Below, piece after piece: positions 1 to 7,485 of a stretch of 64,000 nt of DNA. The DNA comes from Cellulomonas marina (GTDB lineage Bacteria; Actinomycetota; Actinomycetes; Actinomycetales; Cellulomonadaceae): assembly GCF_900111925.1 (NCBI RefSeq), contig NZ_FOKA01000004.1:186001-250000 (forward strand), given 5' to 3'. Within the stretch, counting starts at the first letter, position 1. The number at the start of each line of letters is the position of its first letter. The notes below the pieces were generated by a model. The model worked only from the letters and a program-made list of their open reading frames with translations. It searched no databases and was not told the origin of the DNA. The translations under genes were made by a program, and so were the position numbers.

Positions 1-566
1 GTCCGTCTCGTCGCGTCCCGCAGGACGGCGTGCAGCAGGGCGCGGCGCCCGTCCACGTCCCGCCGCACGGGTGCGGCCGAGGCGAGCCGCGCCCGCGTGG
101 CCGCGCCGACGTCGTCGAAGAAGGACGCGGCCCCCTGCCACGCCGGCCCCGCGAGCTCGCACAGCAGGTCGAGCGCGAACGCCTCCTTCGTCGGCCACGC
201 GCGGTAGGCGGTGGTCCGCGCCACGCCCGCGGCCCGGACGACGTGGTCCAGCGGCGGCAGGCCGGGCACGACCGCGAGCCCGCCGGCCTCGACGACCATG
301 CGCGTGGCGGCGTCGAGCATGCGCCGCCGCACCGGCAGGTCGACGTCGTCCGCCCTCTCGGGGTCCGGTGGTACGGCCTGTCCCACGTCGGGGCCCGTTG
401 TCGCATCCGGCGCCGGTTCTCGGTAGGGTCCCGCCAGGTCCTCCCGCGCAGGGGGCGGCGGGGACCCGGCCGCGGGGGCGGGGCCGGGCACGCCCGAGCC
501 CGCCCCCGCGGCCCTCTCCGTCACCGGTCCCACGGTCAGCCCCGCCGTCGGCCCCGCGTCCGTCAC
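1..566 (-). CDS. TetR-family transcriptional regulator (C-terminus cut by window edge)
   Basis: The frame is open from a GTG at 566 to the window edge (188 codons seen). A Pro/Ala/Gly-rich leader of about 75 residues precedes a TetR DNA-binding domain (about residues 79-132), with the recognition-helix stretch GVARTTAYRAWPTKEAF. The protein closely resembles its upstream neighbour, which has GVARTSVYREWSGREAF followed by the same LLxELAGPxWQG stretch, so the two are tandem duplicates. The GTG start overlaps the neighbour's TGA stop as GTGA, implying translational coupling. A start nearer the HTH (GTG or ATG around residues 79-83) is also possible because the leader is unlike the family. The ligand is unknown, and the ligand-binding domain lies mostly outside the window. 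Confidence 0.75.
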   Translation of the reverse strand, partial: MTDAGPTAGLTVGPVTERAAGAGSGVPGPAPAAGSPPPPAREDLAGPYREPAPDATTGPDVGQAVPPDPERADDVDLPVRRRMLDAATRMVVEAGGLAVVPGLPPLDHVVRAAGVARTTAYRAWPTKEAFALDLLCELAGPAWQGAASFFDDVGAATRARLASAAPVRRDVDGRRALLHAVLRDATRR

Positions 567-1375
567 CGCACGGCCTCCCGCTCGGCGAGGTGGACGAGGT
601 AGTCCGCCAGCGCGACGTCCGGGTCGTAGTCCGGCACCGGCTCGGTCAGCCCCTCGACGACGGACAGCATGGTCAGCGCGACGAGGTGCCACTCCTGCGG
701 CCCGTCGGGCCCGTCGACGACGACCACCCGGTCCGAGGAGTCCGGCGACAGCAGACGCCGGACGCCGAACCCCTCGACCACGGAGGCAGCGGCCGTGGCG
801 ACCGTCGCCCACCCGCGCACGTGCGGGCGCAGCCGGCGGCCGAGCACGACCCCGAGGCCCGCCCACATCGCGGCCATGTGCTCGACCAGCGCCGCCTCCG
901 AGGCCCGCAGCACGCGCTCGACGCGCACCCGGTCGGCCGCCCGGGGCAGGTGCTGCACCGCGGCGACGACGGCCACCCACGAGCGCCACTGCACGGACCG
1001 CACGAGCCCCTGGTAGTCGACGAGGGCGGCCCGGCGCACGAGCTCCTCGAGCACCGCGGACCGCCCCTCCGCGGTCCCCAGGTCCCGCAGGCGCCCTGCC
1101 ACGACGCGCCGCGCCAGGAGCACGGCGTCCTCGTCGTAGGGCGAGGGGCCCTGCCACCCCGGCCCGGCCAGCTCCCGCAGCAGGTCGACGTAGAACGCCT
1201 CCCGGCCGGACCACTCCCGGTACACGGACGTGCGCGCGACGCCGGCCTCGCGGACCACCGCGTCGAGCGCGAGCGTGTCGGCGGTGACGGCCAGCCCGCC
1301 GGCCTCCTCGACCAGCCGCAGCGCCGCGTCGAGCAGCCGTCGTCGCAGCGCGGCCCCGCGCTCCTCGTCGGGCAC
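563..1375 (-). CDS. TetR-family transcriptional regulator
   Basis: A 270-aa predicted DNA-binding repressor. The N-terminal HTH spans about residues 10-57, followed by an alpha-helical ligand-binding half with no recognised ligand class. The GTG at 1375 was chosen because a strong GGAGGTGGAG Shine-Dalgarno lies just upstream; an upstream extension to 1450 has no such support. It overlaps the next regulator by GTGA, and the two proteins are similar along the HTH and the start of the effector domain. The operon target is not evident: the gene runs away from the S4 gene at 1438, with only 62 bp between them. Confidence 0.85.
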   Translation of the reverse strand: MPDEERGAALRRRLLDAALRLVEEAGGLAVTADTLALDAVVREAGVARTSVYREWSGREAFYVDLLRELAGPGWQGPSPYDEDAVLLARRVVAGRLRDLGTAEGRSAVLEELVRRAALVDYQGLVRSVQWRSWVAVVAAVQHLPRAADRVRVERVLRASEAALVEHMAAMWAGLGVVLGRRLRPHVRGWATVATAAASVVEGFGVRRLLSPDSSDRVVVVDGPDGPQEWHLVALTMLSVVEGLTEPVPDYDPDVALADYLVHLAEREAVR

Positions 1376-1437
1376 GTCTCCACCTCCTCGACGGGTGAAC
1401 CTACTCGCCGCCCGGCGGGGGACGGCACACTCGTCCC

Positions 1438-1701
1438 GTGCCGACCACACCTCCCGCCGACCGACACCTCCCCTCCCCCGACCCCGGGCACCGGGACCCG
1501 ATCCGTGACCCGATCCGCCTCGGGCAGCTCCTCAAGCGCGAGGACGTGGTCGAGACCGGCGGGGACGTCCGCGCCCTGCTCGCCGACGACGCCGTCCGCG
1601 TCAACGGAGAGGTCGAGGTCCGGCGGGGGCGGCAGCTCGCGCCGGGCGACGTCGTCGAGGTCGACCTGCCCGCCGGCGTCCGGCGCCTCGTCGTGCCCTG
1701 A
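1438..1701 (+). CDS. Small S4-domain RNA-binding protein
   Basis: An 87-aa protein whose C-terminal two thirds is an S4 fold: IRLGQLLK, then a variable linker, then VRVNGEVEVRRGRQLAPGDVV. This is the signature of YaaA/YbcJ/RlbA-type single S4 proteins that bind structured RNA, often ribosomal. The first ~28 residues are Pro/His/Asp-rich and low complexity. The GTG start at 1438 is the only reasonable initiator in frame; an in-frame internal start would cut into the domain. It is divergent from the TetR pair and followed 91 bp later by the aldo/keto reductase. The role in the cell is inferred only from the fold. Confidence 0.8.
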   Translation: MPTTPPADRHLPSPDPGHRDPIRDPIRLGQLLKREDVVETGGDVRALLADDAVRVNGEVEVRRGRQLAPGDVVEVDLPAGVRRLVVP

Positions 1702-1792
1702 CGCGTCGCCCACCGAGCAGCACGGCGCTGGACACGCGCCCGGCCGCGCCCCCAGGATGCTCGGCGCCGCCACCCCTGCCGGAAGGACCCGC

Positions 1793-2830
1793 ATGTACCT
1801 CGCCGCCGAGGACCGCTACGACTCCATGACCTCCCGGCGCTGCGGCCGCAGCGGGCTGGACCTGCCCGCGGTCTCGCTGGGGCTGTGGCACAACTTCGGC
1901 GACGACAAGGCGTTCGAGACCCAGCGCGCGGTGCTGCGCCGGGCGTTCGACCTCGGGGTGACGCACGTCGACCTGGCCAACAACTACGGCCCGCCCCCCG
2001 GCTCGGCGGAGAGCAACTTCGGCCGGCACCTCCTCGAGGACCTGGCCCCGTACCGGGACGAGCTCGTCATCTCGACGAAGGCCGGCTACGACATGTGGCC
2101 GGGGCCGTACGGGCAGGGCGGGTCCCGCAAGTACCTGCTGGCCAGCCTGGACCAGTCGCTGGCGCGGATGGGCCTGGACTACGTGGACGTCTTCTACTCC
2201 CACCGCCCGGACCCGACGACGCCCCTCGAGGAGACGATGGGCGCCCTCCACACCGCCGTGCAGCAGGGCAAGGCCCTGTACGCGGGGATCTCCAACTACG
2301 GCCCCGAGGAGACCCGGCGCGCGGCGGCGATCCTGGCCGGGCTGGGCACGCCGCTGCTGCTCCACCAGCCCTCGTACTCCATGCTCAACCGCTGGATCGA
2401 GAACGACGGCCTGCTCGACGTGCTCGACGAGGTCGGCGCCGGCTGCATCGTCTTCTCGCCGCTGGCGCAGGGCGTCCTCACCGGCAAGTACCTCGACGGC
2501 GTCCCCGAGGGGTCCCGGGCCACGCAGGGCCGGTTCCTCACCGAGCGGCAGCTCACACCCCAGACGCTCGGCTTCGTCCGGCGGCTCGCCGCCGTCGCCG
2601 CCGGGCGGGGGCAGACCCCGGCGCAGACCGCGCTGGCCTGGGCGCTGCGCGACCCGCGCGTGACGTCCGTGCTCATCGGCGCCAGCAGCGTCGCCCAGCT
2701 CGAGCAGAACCTCGGCGCGCTGGGCAACCTGCACTTCGACGACGACGAGCTCGAGGCGATCGACGCGGACGCCGTGGCCGCCGGGGTCGAGGTCGCCCGG
2801 AGGCCCACGCAGCCGTCCGCGCGCGCCTAG
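1793..2830 (+). CDS. Aldo/keto reductase, L-glyceraldehyde-3-phosphate reductase-like
   Basis: A 345-aa (beta/alpha)8 NADPH-dependent reductase. The catalytic tetrad is visible as D60, Y65 (in DLANNYG), K96 (ISTKAGYD) and H137 (FYSHRPD). The length and the GSAESNFG, MWPGPYG and GGSRKYLLASLDQSL stretches match the YghZ/Gpr and Kv-beta-like subgroup, which reduces L-glyceraldehyde 3-phosphate and methylglyoxal-type aldehydes. The ATG at 1793 follows GGAAGGA at a good distance. The frame is open much further upstream, but that part has no domain. Its stop overlaps by 4 nt the stop of the convergent c-di-GMP gene, so the two transcripts overlap tail to tail. Confidence 0.9.
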   Translation: MYLAAEDRYDSMTSRRCGRSGLDLPAVSLGLWHNFGDDKAFETQRAVLRRAFDLGVTHVDLANNYGPPPGSAESNFGRHLLEDLAPYRDELVISTKAGYDMWPGPYGQGGSRKYLLASLDQSLARMGLDYVDVFYSHRPDPTTPLEETMGALHTAVQQGKALYAGISNYGPEETRRAAAILAGLGTPLLLHQPSYSMLNRWIENDGLLDVLDEVGAGCIVFSPLAQGVLTGKYLDGVPEGSRATQGRFLTERQLTPQTLGFVRRLAAVAAGRGQTPAQTALAWALRDPRVTSVLIGASSVAQLEQNLGALGNLHFDDDELEAIDADAVAAGVEVARRPTQPSARA

Positions 2831-5151
2831 CCGGCCACCCGCGCGGGCTCGGGCAGGGGCGCCGGCCGCCCGAGGTGGTACCCCTGACCGAGCTGCACGC
2901 CCATCGCGCGCAGGTGCTCGAGCTCGTCGGCGGTCTCGATGCCCTCCGCGACGACGACGGCACCCGTCGACCCCGCGAAGGCGAGCATGCTCGCCGCGAG
3001 CGCCTGCCGCGCCGGGTCGGTGGCGATGTTCCGCACGAGGCTGATGTCGAGCTTGAGCACGTCGGGGACCAGCTCCAGGACGTGCCGCATGCTCGCGAAG
3101 CCGGCGCCGACGTCGTCGACGGCCAGCCGCACGCCGCGGTCCCGCAGGGGTCGGACGGCCGCGCGCAGGGCGTCGTAGTCGTCCACCGGGGTGTGCTCGG
3201 TCAGCTCCAGCACCACCCGCGCCGGGTCCACGGCGTCCAGCGCACGCGCCATCGCCGGCAGGCACGCCGTGCGGGCTGAGACGTTGACCGCGAGGAACCC
3301 GGGCAGGTCCGCGTGCCGGGCCAGCGCCGACCGCACGGCGCTCAGCTCGAGCTCCTCCTCCACCCCGGCGCACCGGGCGGAGGCGAACCACTCCCCCGGG
3401 TCCCCGCTGGGGAACCGGCTGAGCGCCTCGTGCCCGACGACGGTGCCGTCCGCCAGGGCGACGACGGGCTGGAACACCATCGAGGGCCCTCCGCGGGACT
3501 GCAGCCCGTCGAGCCGCTCGAGCAGCGCGTGCCGCGCGGTGTCCTCGGCGTCGTGCCGCTCGAGGATGTTCATCACCAGGCCGCCGACGACGCGCAGGAC
3601 TCCGGCGTCGCGCTCGCCGAGCCCGGGCTCCGCGGAGCGCGAGTAGGCGCAGAGCGTGCCGTAGAGCCGGCCGTCGCTGCGGTGCAGCGGCGTGCCGACC
3701 CACGCGCCGATGCCCAGCGCCGCCGTCGTGGGCAGCGCGAGCAGCTCCGGCACCTGCGCGACGTCCGGTACCGCGACCGGCAGCCGCCCCTGCACCATGA
3801 GCTCGCAGAAGGAGTCGGTCACCTCCGACTCGGCGCCGGGCACGAGGCCGGCGTCCGGCTCTGCGTGCGCGTTCCGGATCCGCCACCGGTTCCCGCGCCG
3901 CTCGTTGACGTAGGCGACCTCGAGGCCGAGCTGCGCGGACACGAGCTCGAGCAGCGCGTCCACGTCCCGGGCCGGCGCGCCGGCGCCGACGAGCGGGAGC
4001 CCGTCGGGCGGCACGGTGGGGAGCGCACCCCCGGCGGCGACCCTGTCGTCCGCCCGCTCCAGCCGGCGGCGTCCCTTGTCGAGGTACATCGCCGTGTCGG
4101 CACGCCGCCAGGCGTCCCGCAGCCCGGTGGCCGCGTGCCGCAGCGCCCAGCCCGCGGACACCTCGACCCCTCGCGAGGCCCACGCCGCCCGTGCCGCGCC
4201 GAGCAGGTCCGCCATCGTGCGCTCGTCCGCGTCGGGCACCAGCACGCCGAGCTCGTCGCCACCGAGCCGGGCGACGAGGTCCTCGGGCCGGACGACGGTC
4301 CGCAGCGCCTCCGCGGCGGCGGCCAGGACGTCGTCCCCCGCGGCGTGCCCCGCCTCGTCGTTGACCGCCTTCAGCCCGTCGACGTCCGCGACGAGCACGC
4401 CCACCGACGAGGCGACGAGCGCCGCGCGCGCCTCCTCCGCCGCGAGCCCCGCGTCCCACGCCCGACGGTTCCCGAGCCCCGTGAGAGGGTCCGTGTGCGC
4501 CGCCAGCTCGGCGTGCTCGGCGCGACGGCGCTCGCGGATGAGGTGCACCTCGCAGGCGAGCAGGGAGCCGAGCAGCGCGGCCTGCAGCTCCACGGCCGCG
4601 AGCTGGCGCTCCACGCCGGGGTCGACCTCCGTGCCGAGCCCGCAGAGGTGCCCCAGCCACTCCCCGTCGGGGGCGAGCACCGGCACGGTCACGACCGCCC
4701 GCACCCGCGGCGAGTGCTGCTCGACGAGGCGCCGGTACTGCGGGACCGCCCGGGCGTCCGCCGCCACCGCCGGCGCGCCGTGGTCCTCGCGCTGCGCGCA
4801 GAAGGTGTCGTCCCAGGCGACGACCCGCGCGTCACCCGGGCGCCCGATCGCCTCGCCGACGGCCCCGAGGACCACGTAGTCCTCGCCGTCGCGCCGGGCC
4901 AGCGCCCAGCTCTCCAGCCCGCTACGGCTGCGCAGGTCCTCCAGCGCCGCCTGCACGAGCCGGACCAGGTGCTCGGCCTGCTGCTGCTCGGTGACGGAGG
5001 CCGTCCCCGACGACCGCCCGCCGGCGCCGCCCGGGGCACCGACCGTCCCGCCGACCGCCCCGCCGACCGCTCCGGACACCACGCCGCCACCGTCGGCGGC
5101 GCCCGACGGACCGGCCGAGGGCGCGCCGGTCACGCTGCGCACGGTGCTCAT
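2827..5151 (-). CDS. GAF-GGDEF-GAF-EAL cyclic-di-GMP signalling protein
   Basis: A 774-aa cytosolic signalling protein with no membrane segment. After a Gly/Ala-rich leader come GAF 1 (about 60-195), GGDEF (about 215-360), GAF 2 (about 395-530) and EAL (about 555-770). The GGDEF active-site signature reads GGDEL at 297-301; the final Phe is replaced by Leu, so cyclase activity is uncertain. The EAL domain keeps the residues expected for a phosphodiesterase: EAL at 575-577, a VNVSA loop, LELTEH, DDVGAGFAS and VVAEGIET. A net c-di-GMP-degrading role gated by the GAF domains is the simplest inference. The ATG at 5151 has GGAGGAG eight bases upstream. It stands alone, convergent with the aldo/keto reductase. 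Confidence 0.9.
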   Translation of the reverse strand: MSTVRSVTGAPSAGPSGAADGGGVVSGAVGGAVGGTVGAPGGAGGRSSGTASVTEQQQAEHLVRLVQAALEDLRSRSGLESWALARRDGEDYVVLGAVGEAIGRPGDARVVAWDDTFCAQREDHGAPAVAADARAVPQYRRLVEQHSPRVRAVVTVPVLAPDGEWLGHLCGLGTEVDPGVERQLAAVELQAALLGSLLACEVHLIRERRRAEHAELAAHTDPLTGLGNRRAWDAGLAAEEARAALVASSVGVLVADVDGLKAVNDEAGHAAGDDVLAAAAEALRTVVRPEDLVARLGGDELGVLVPDADERTMADLLGAARAAWASRGVEVSAGWALRHAATGLRDAWRRADTAMYLDKGRRRLERADDRVAAGGALPTVPPDGLPLVGAGAPARDVDALLELVSAQLGLEVAYVNERRGNRWRIRNAHAEPDAGLVPGAESEVTDSFCELMVQGRLPVAVPDVAQVPELLALPTTAALGIGAWVGTPLHRSDGRLYGTLCAYSRSAEPGLGERDAGVLRVVGGLVMNILERHDAEDTARHALLERLDGLQSRGGPSMVFQPVVALADGTVVGHEALSRFPSGDPGEWFASARCAGVEEELELSAVRSALARHADLPGFLAVNVSARTACLPAMARALDAVDPARVVLELTEHTPVDDYDALRAAVRPLRDRGVRLAVDDVGAGFASMRHVLELVPDVLKLDISLVRNIATDPARQALAASMLAFAGSTGAVVVAEGIETADELEHLRAMGVQLGQGYHLGRPAPLPEPARVAG

Positions 5152-5347
5152 CCCCTGACTCCTCCCGCGTGCTGTGCACCGATCATGCCCCCTCGCCCCC
5201 GGTCCGTCCCGCTGCCCGGGCACGGTGTCCGTTTCCGGACGCCCTGCTCCCCGGGGGCCCTGCGCCGTTCGGGGCACGCGGGGCCGGACCGCTCACTCCC
5301 GCCCGGGTCGCGGCGATGGGCCTCCCGACGACGTGGAGGGGTGGACG

Positions 5348-6643
5348 ATGGGGACGACGCAGGGTGGCGCACGGGTGCGCGGGGGCAGGTCGGCGGCCGC
5401 GACCGTGGTGACGGCCGTGGCGGCGGGCACGGTCCTGGCGCTGCTCGGCGGGTGCGCCGACGCGGCGACGGCGGGCTCGACGACGGGCTCGTCGGCCGGC
5501 TCGTCGACCGGCTCGTCGGTGGGCTCGACGACGGGTGGCGCCGACGCCGCGGGCACGACGTGCACGGTGCAGGCGCCCGACGCCGCGCTCCCGGCCGACG
5601 GCGTCGCGCTCGGCGTGAACCCCGACTGGGGCGCCGGCACGCTGGCGGACTTCGCGTCGGCGACCGGCGTGGTCCCGGCGGCGGCGGTCTCGTTCACCGC
5701 GCTGCCGGTGCCCCAGGCGTCGGTGGAGGCGGTCCACCAGGCCGCGGAGCAGGTGCGCACGCAGGGCGGCGTCCTCGTGCTCACCCTGGAGCCGACGGAC
5801 GGGCTGGCGGCCGTGACGCCGGACGTCGTGGCGGACCTCGTCGCCCTGCTCGAGGACGTCACCAGCGGCGGGGTGCCCGTGCTCGTGCGCCTGGCGCACG
5901 AGATGAACGGCTCCTGGTACGCCTGGGGCCAGCAGCCGATCGCCTACACGGCCACCTTCCGCGCGGTCGCCGAGGCCGTGCACGCGCAGGTGCCGGGCGC
6001 GCAGATGCTGTGGGCGCCCAACTACGGCGGCGGCTACCCGTTCACCGGCGGCGCGCACGCCGCGGTCCCGGGCAGCGCCGACGCGGCGGCGCTCGACACG
6101 GACGGCGACGGCGCCGTCACCGGCGCCGACGACCCCTACGCCCCCTACTGGCCCGGCGACGACGCGGTCGACTGGGTGGGCATGTCCCTCTACCACTGGG
6201 GCTCGGCGTACCCCTGGGGTGAGGACGAGCTGCCCGAGGACGGCAAGCTCGTCGCCCAGCTCACCGGCACCTACGCCGGGCTGGGGGGCGACGACAGCGC
6301 CCTGCCCGACTTCGCCGGGACGTACGGCACCGGCCACGGCAAGCCGCTGGCGCTCGTGGAGACCGCCGCGCTGGTGAGCGAGGGCGCCGACGCCGCGACC
6401 GGCCTGGCCATCCGCCGGGCGTGGTGGCGGCAGGTGCTCGGCCCCGCGCTGCCGGCAGCGGTGCCGTCGCTGCGCCTCGTCAACTGGTTCGACTGGGACA
6501 AGCAGGAGCCCGAGGTCGGTGGAGTGGTGCGCTGGGCCGTGAGCACGGACCCGGCCGTCGCGGCCGCGTTCCGCGCGGACCTGCCCGCCTGGGCACGCCA
6601 GGCCGACGCCGTCATCCCCTGCGCGGAGGCCGGCGAGGGCTGA
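5348..6643 (+). CDS. GH26-like glycoside hydrolase lipoprotein
   Basis: A 431-aa exported protein. The N-terminus has a signal sequence ending in the lipobox LLGGC (Cys36), then a Ser/Thr/Gly tether (about 40-70), so it is predicted to be anchored to the outer face of the membrane. The catalytic domain carries the GH26 acid/base motif HEMNGSWYAW (E185) and a downstream LVETAA whose E338 sits where the nucleophile is expected. GH26 enzymes cut beta-mannan or mixed-linkage glucan, but the exact substrate cannot be read here. Residues 250-261 (DTDGDGAVTGAD) look like a calcium loop inserted between the catalytic strands. The ATG at 5348 follows GGAGGGG. The gene has no obvious operon partner. 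Confidence 0.8.
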   Translation: MGTTQGGARVRGGRSAAATVVTAVAAGTVLALLGGCADAATAGSTTGSSAGSSTGSSVGSTTGGADAAGTTCTVQAPDAALPADGVALGVNPDWGAGTLADFASATGVVPAAAVSFTALPVPQASVEAVHQAAEQVRTQGGVLVLTLEPTDGLAAVTPDVVADLVALLEDVTSGGVPVLVRLAHEMNGSWYAWGQQPIAYTATFRAVAEAVHAQVPGAQMLWAPNYGGGYPFTGGAHAAVPGSADAAALDTDGDGAVTGADDPYAPYWPGDDAVDWVGMSLYHWGSAYPWGEDELPEDGKLVAQLTGTYAGLGGDDSALPDFAGTYGTGHGKPLALVETAALVSEGADAATGLAIRRAWWRQVLGPALPAAVPSLRLVNWFDWDKQEPEVGGVVRWAVSTDPAVAAAFRADLPAWARQADAVIPCAEAGEG

Positions 6644-6717
6644 GCCCGAGCAGCGGCGCTCTCCGCGGGCGGCACCTCGGGGCGCGGTCGGCCACGGCCC
6701 CTGCGAGGGTGGCCGCC

Positions 6718-7347
6718 ATGAGCCCCGACGACCGTGCCGTCACCCCGCCCGCGGCTCGCCCGCACGCCCGCGCGACCCCGGCGGTCAGGGCGCGTCGGCT
6801 CGTCGGCGACGGGCTCGCGCTCGCCGTGGTCGTCGTCGCGCTGCTGGCGGGGCAGGCGGTGCACGGCGCGGTCGACGCCGTCGCCGAGCCCGCGCGGGAC
6901 GTGCGAGCAGCGGCCGGCGGCCTGGCCGACGACCTGCGGGCCGGGGCCGACCGCGTCGACGGCGCGCCCCTCGTCGGCGACGCGCTGGCCGAGCCGCTGA
7001 CGGGCGCGGCCTCGCGGGCGGACGCCGTCGCCACGGCCTCGGGCGACGGTGTGGCCCGCATCGAGCGGCTCGCCGACGTGCTGCGCGCCGCCGTGGTCGG
7101 CGTCCCGCTCGTCGGGGCCGTCGCGGCACGCGTTCTCCCCCGGCTGCGTCGTCGTCGGCAGCGGGCCGCCGTCGACGCGCTCGCGGCACGGCCGGGCGGC
7201 GACCGGCTGCTGGCGCTGCGGGCCCTCGTCGCCGGTGCGCCCGACGAGGTCCTGGCCCTGCACCCCGACCCGGTCGGCGCCTGGGCCGCGGGCGACCCGG
7301 TCCTCGTGCGCGCGCTGGTCGACCTCGAGCGCCGCGCGCACGCCTGA
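6718..7347 (+). CDS. Two-helix membrane protein of unknown function
   Basis: A 209-aa protein. A hydrophobic segment at about residues 30-50 is followed by an Ala/Asp/Arg-rich, probably extracytoplasmic helical region (about 50-120), a second hydrophobic segment (about 122-142), an Arg-rich stop-transfer stretch and a cytosolic tail ending in LERRAHA. The pattern suggests a helical hairpin membrane protein; no enzymatic motif is visible. I do not recognise a named family. The ATG at 6718 begins 74 bp after the GH26-like gene on the same strand, and transcription probably ends at the hairpin at 7398. Confidence 0.7.
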   Translation: MSPDDRAVTPPAARPHARATPAVRARRLVGDGLALAVVVVALLAGQAVHGAVDAVAEPARDVRAAAGGLADDLRAGADRVDGAPLVGDALAEPLTGAASRADAVATASGDGVARIERLADVLRAAVVGVPLVGAVAARVLPRLRRRRQRAAVDALAARPGGDRLLALRALVAGAPDEVLALHPDPVGAWAAGDPVLVRALVDLERRAHA

Positions 7348-7397
7348 AGCGTCGCGAAGCGGACGACGACCGGGACGCGGTCCCGCGACGACGACGA

Positions 7398-7433
7398 CGG
7401 GGTGGCCCACCGGCTGCCCGGTGGACCACCCCG
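7398..7433. terminator. Bidirectional rho-independent-type hairpin
   Basis: A 16-bp stem with one mismatch and a CTGC loop (stem arms 7398-7413 and 7418-7433). It lies between two convergent genes ending at 7347 and 7486. There is no U-tract, as is common in high-GC actinomycetes. Confidence 0.7.
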
Positions 7434-7485
7434 TCGGATGACGCTCGTCGAGGGCCTGACGGCCGCCGACGCGGTCAGGTGCCGG

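Noticed and set aside
1601..4660. A minus-strand frame of about 1000 codons across the aldo/keto reductase and the c-di-GMP gene
   Set aside because: Composition is Arg/Ala/Gly-only and it contradicts two well-supported genes.
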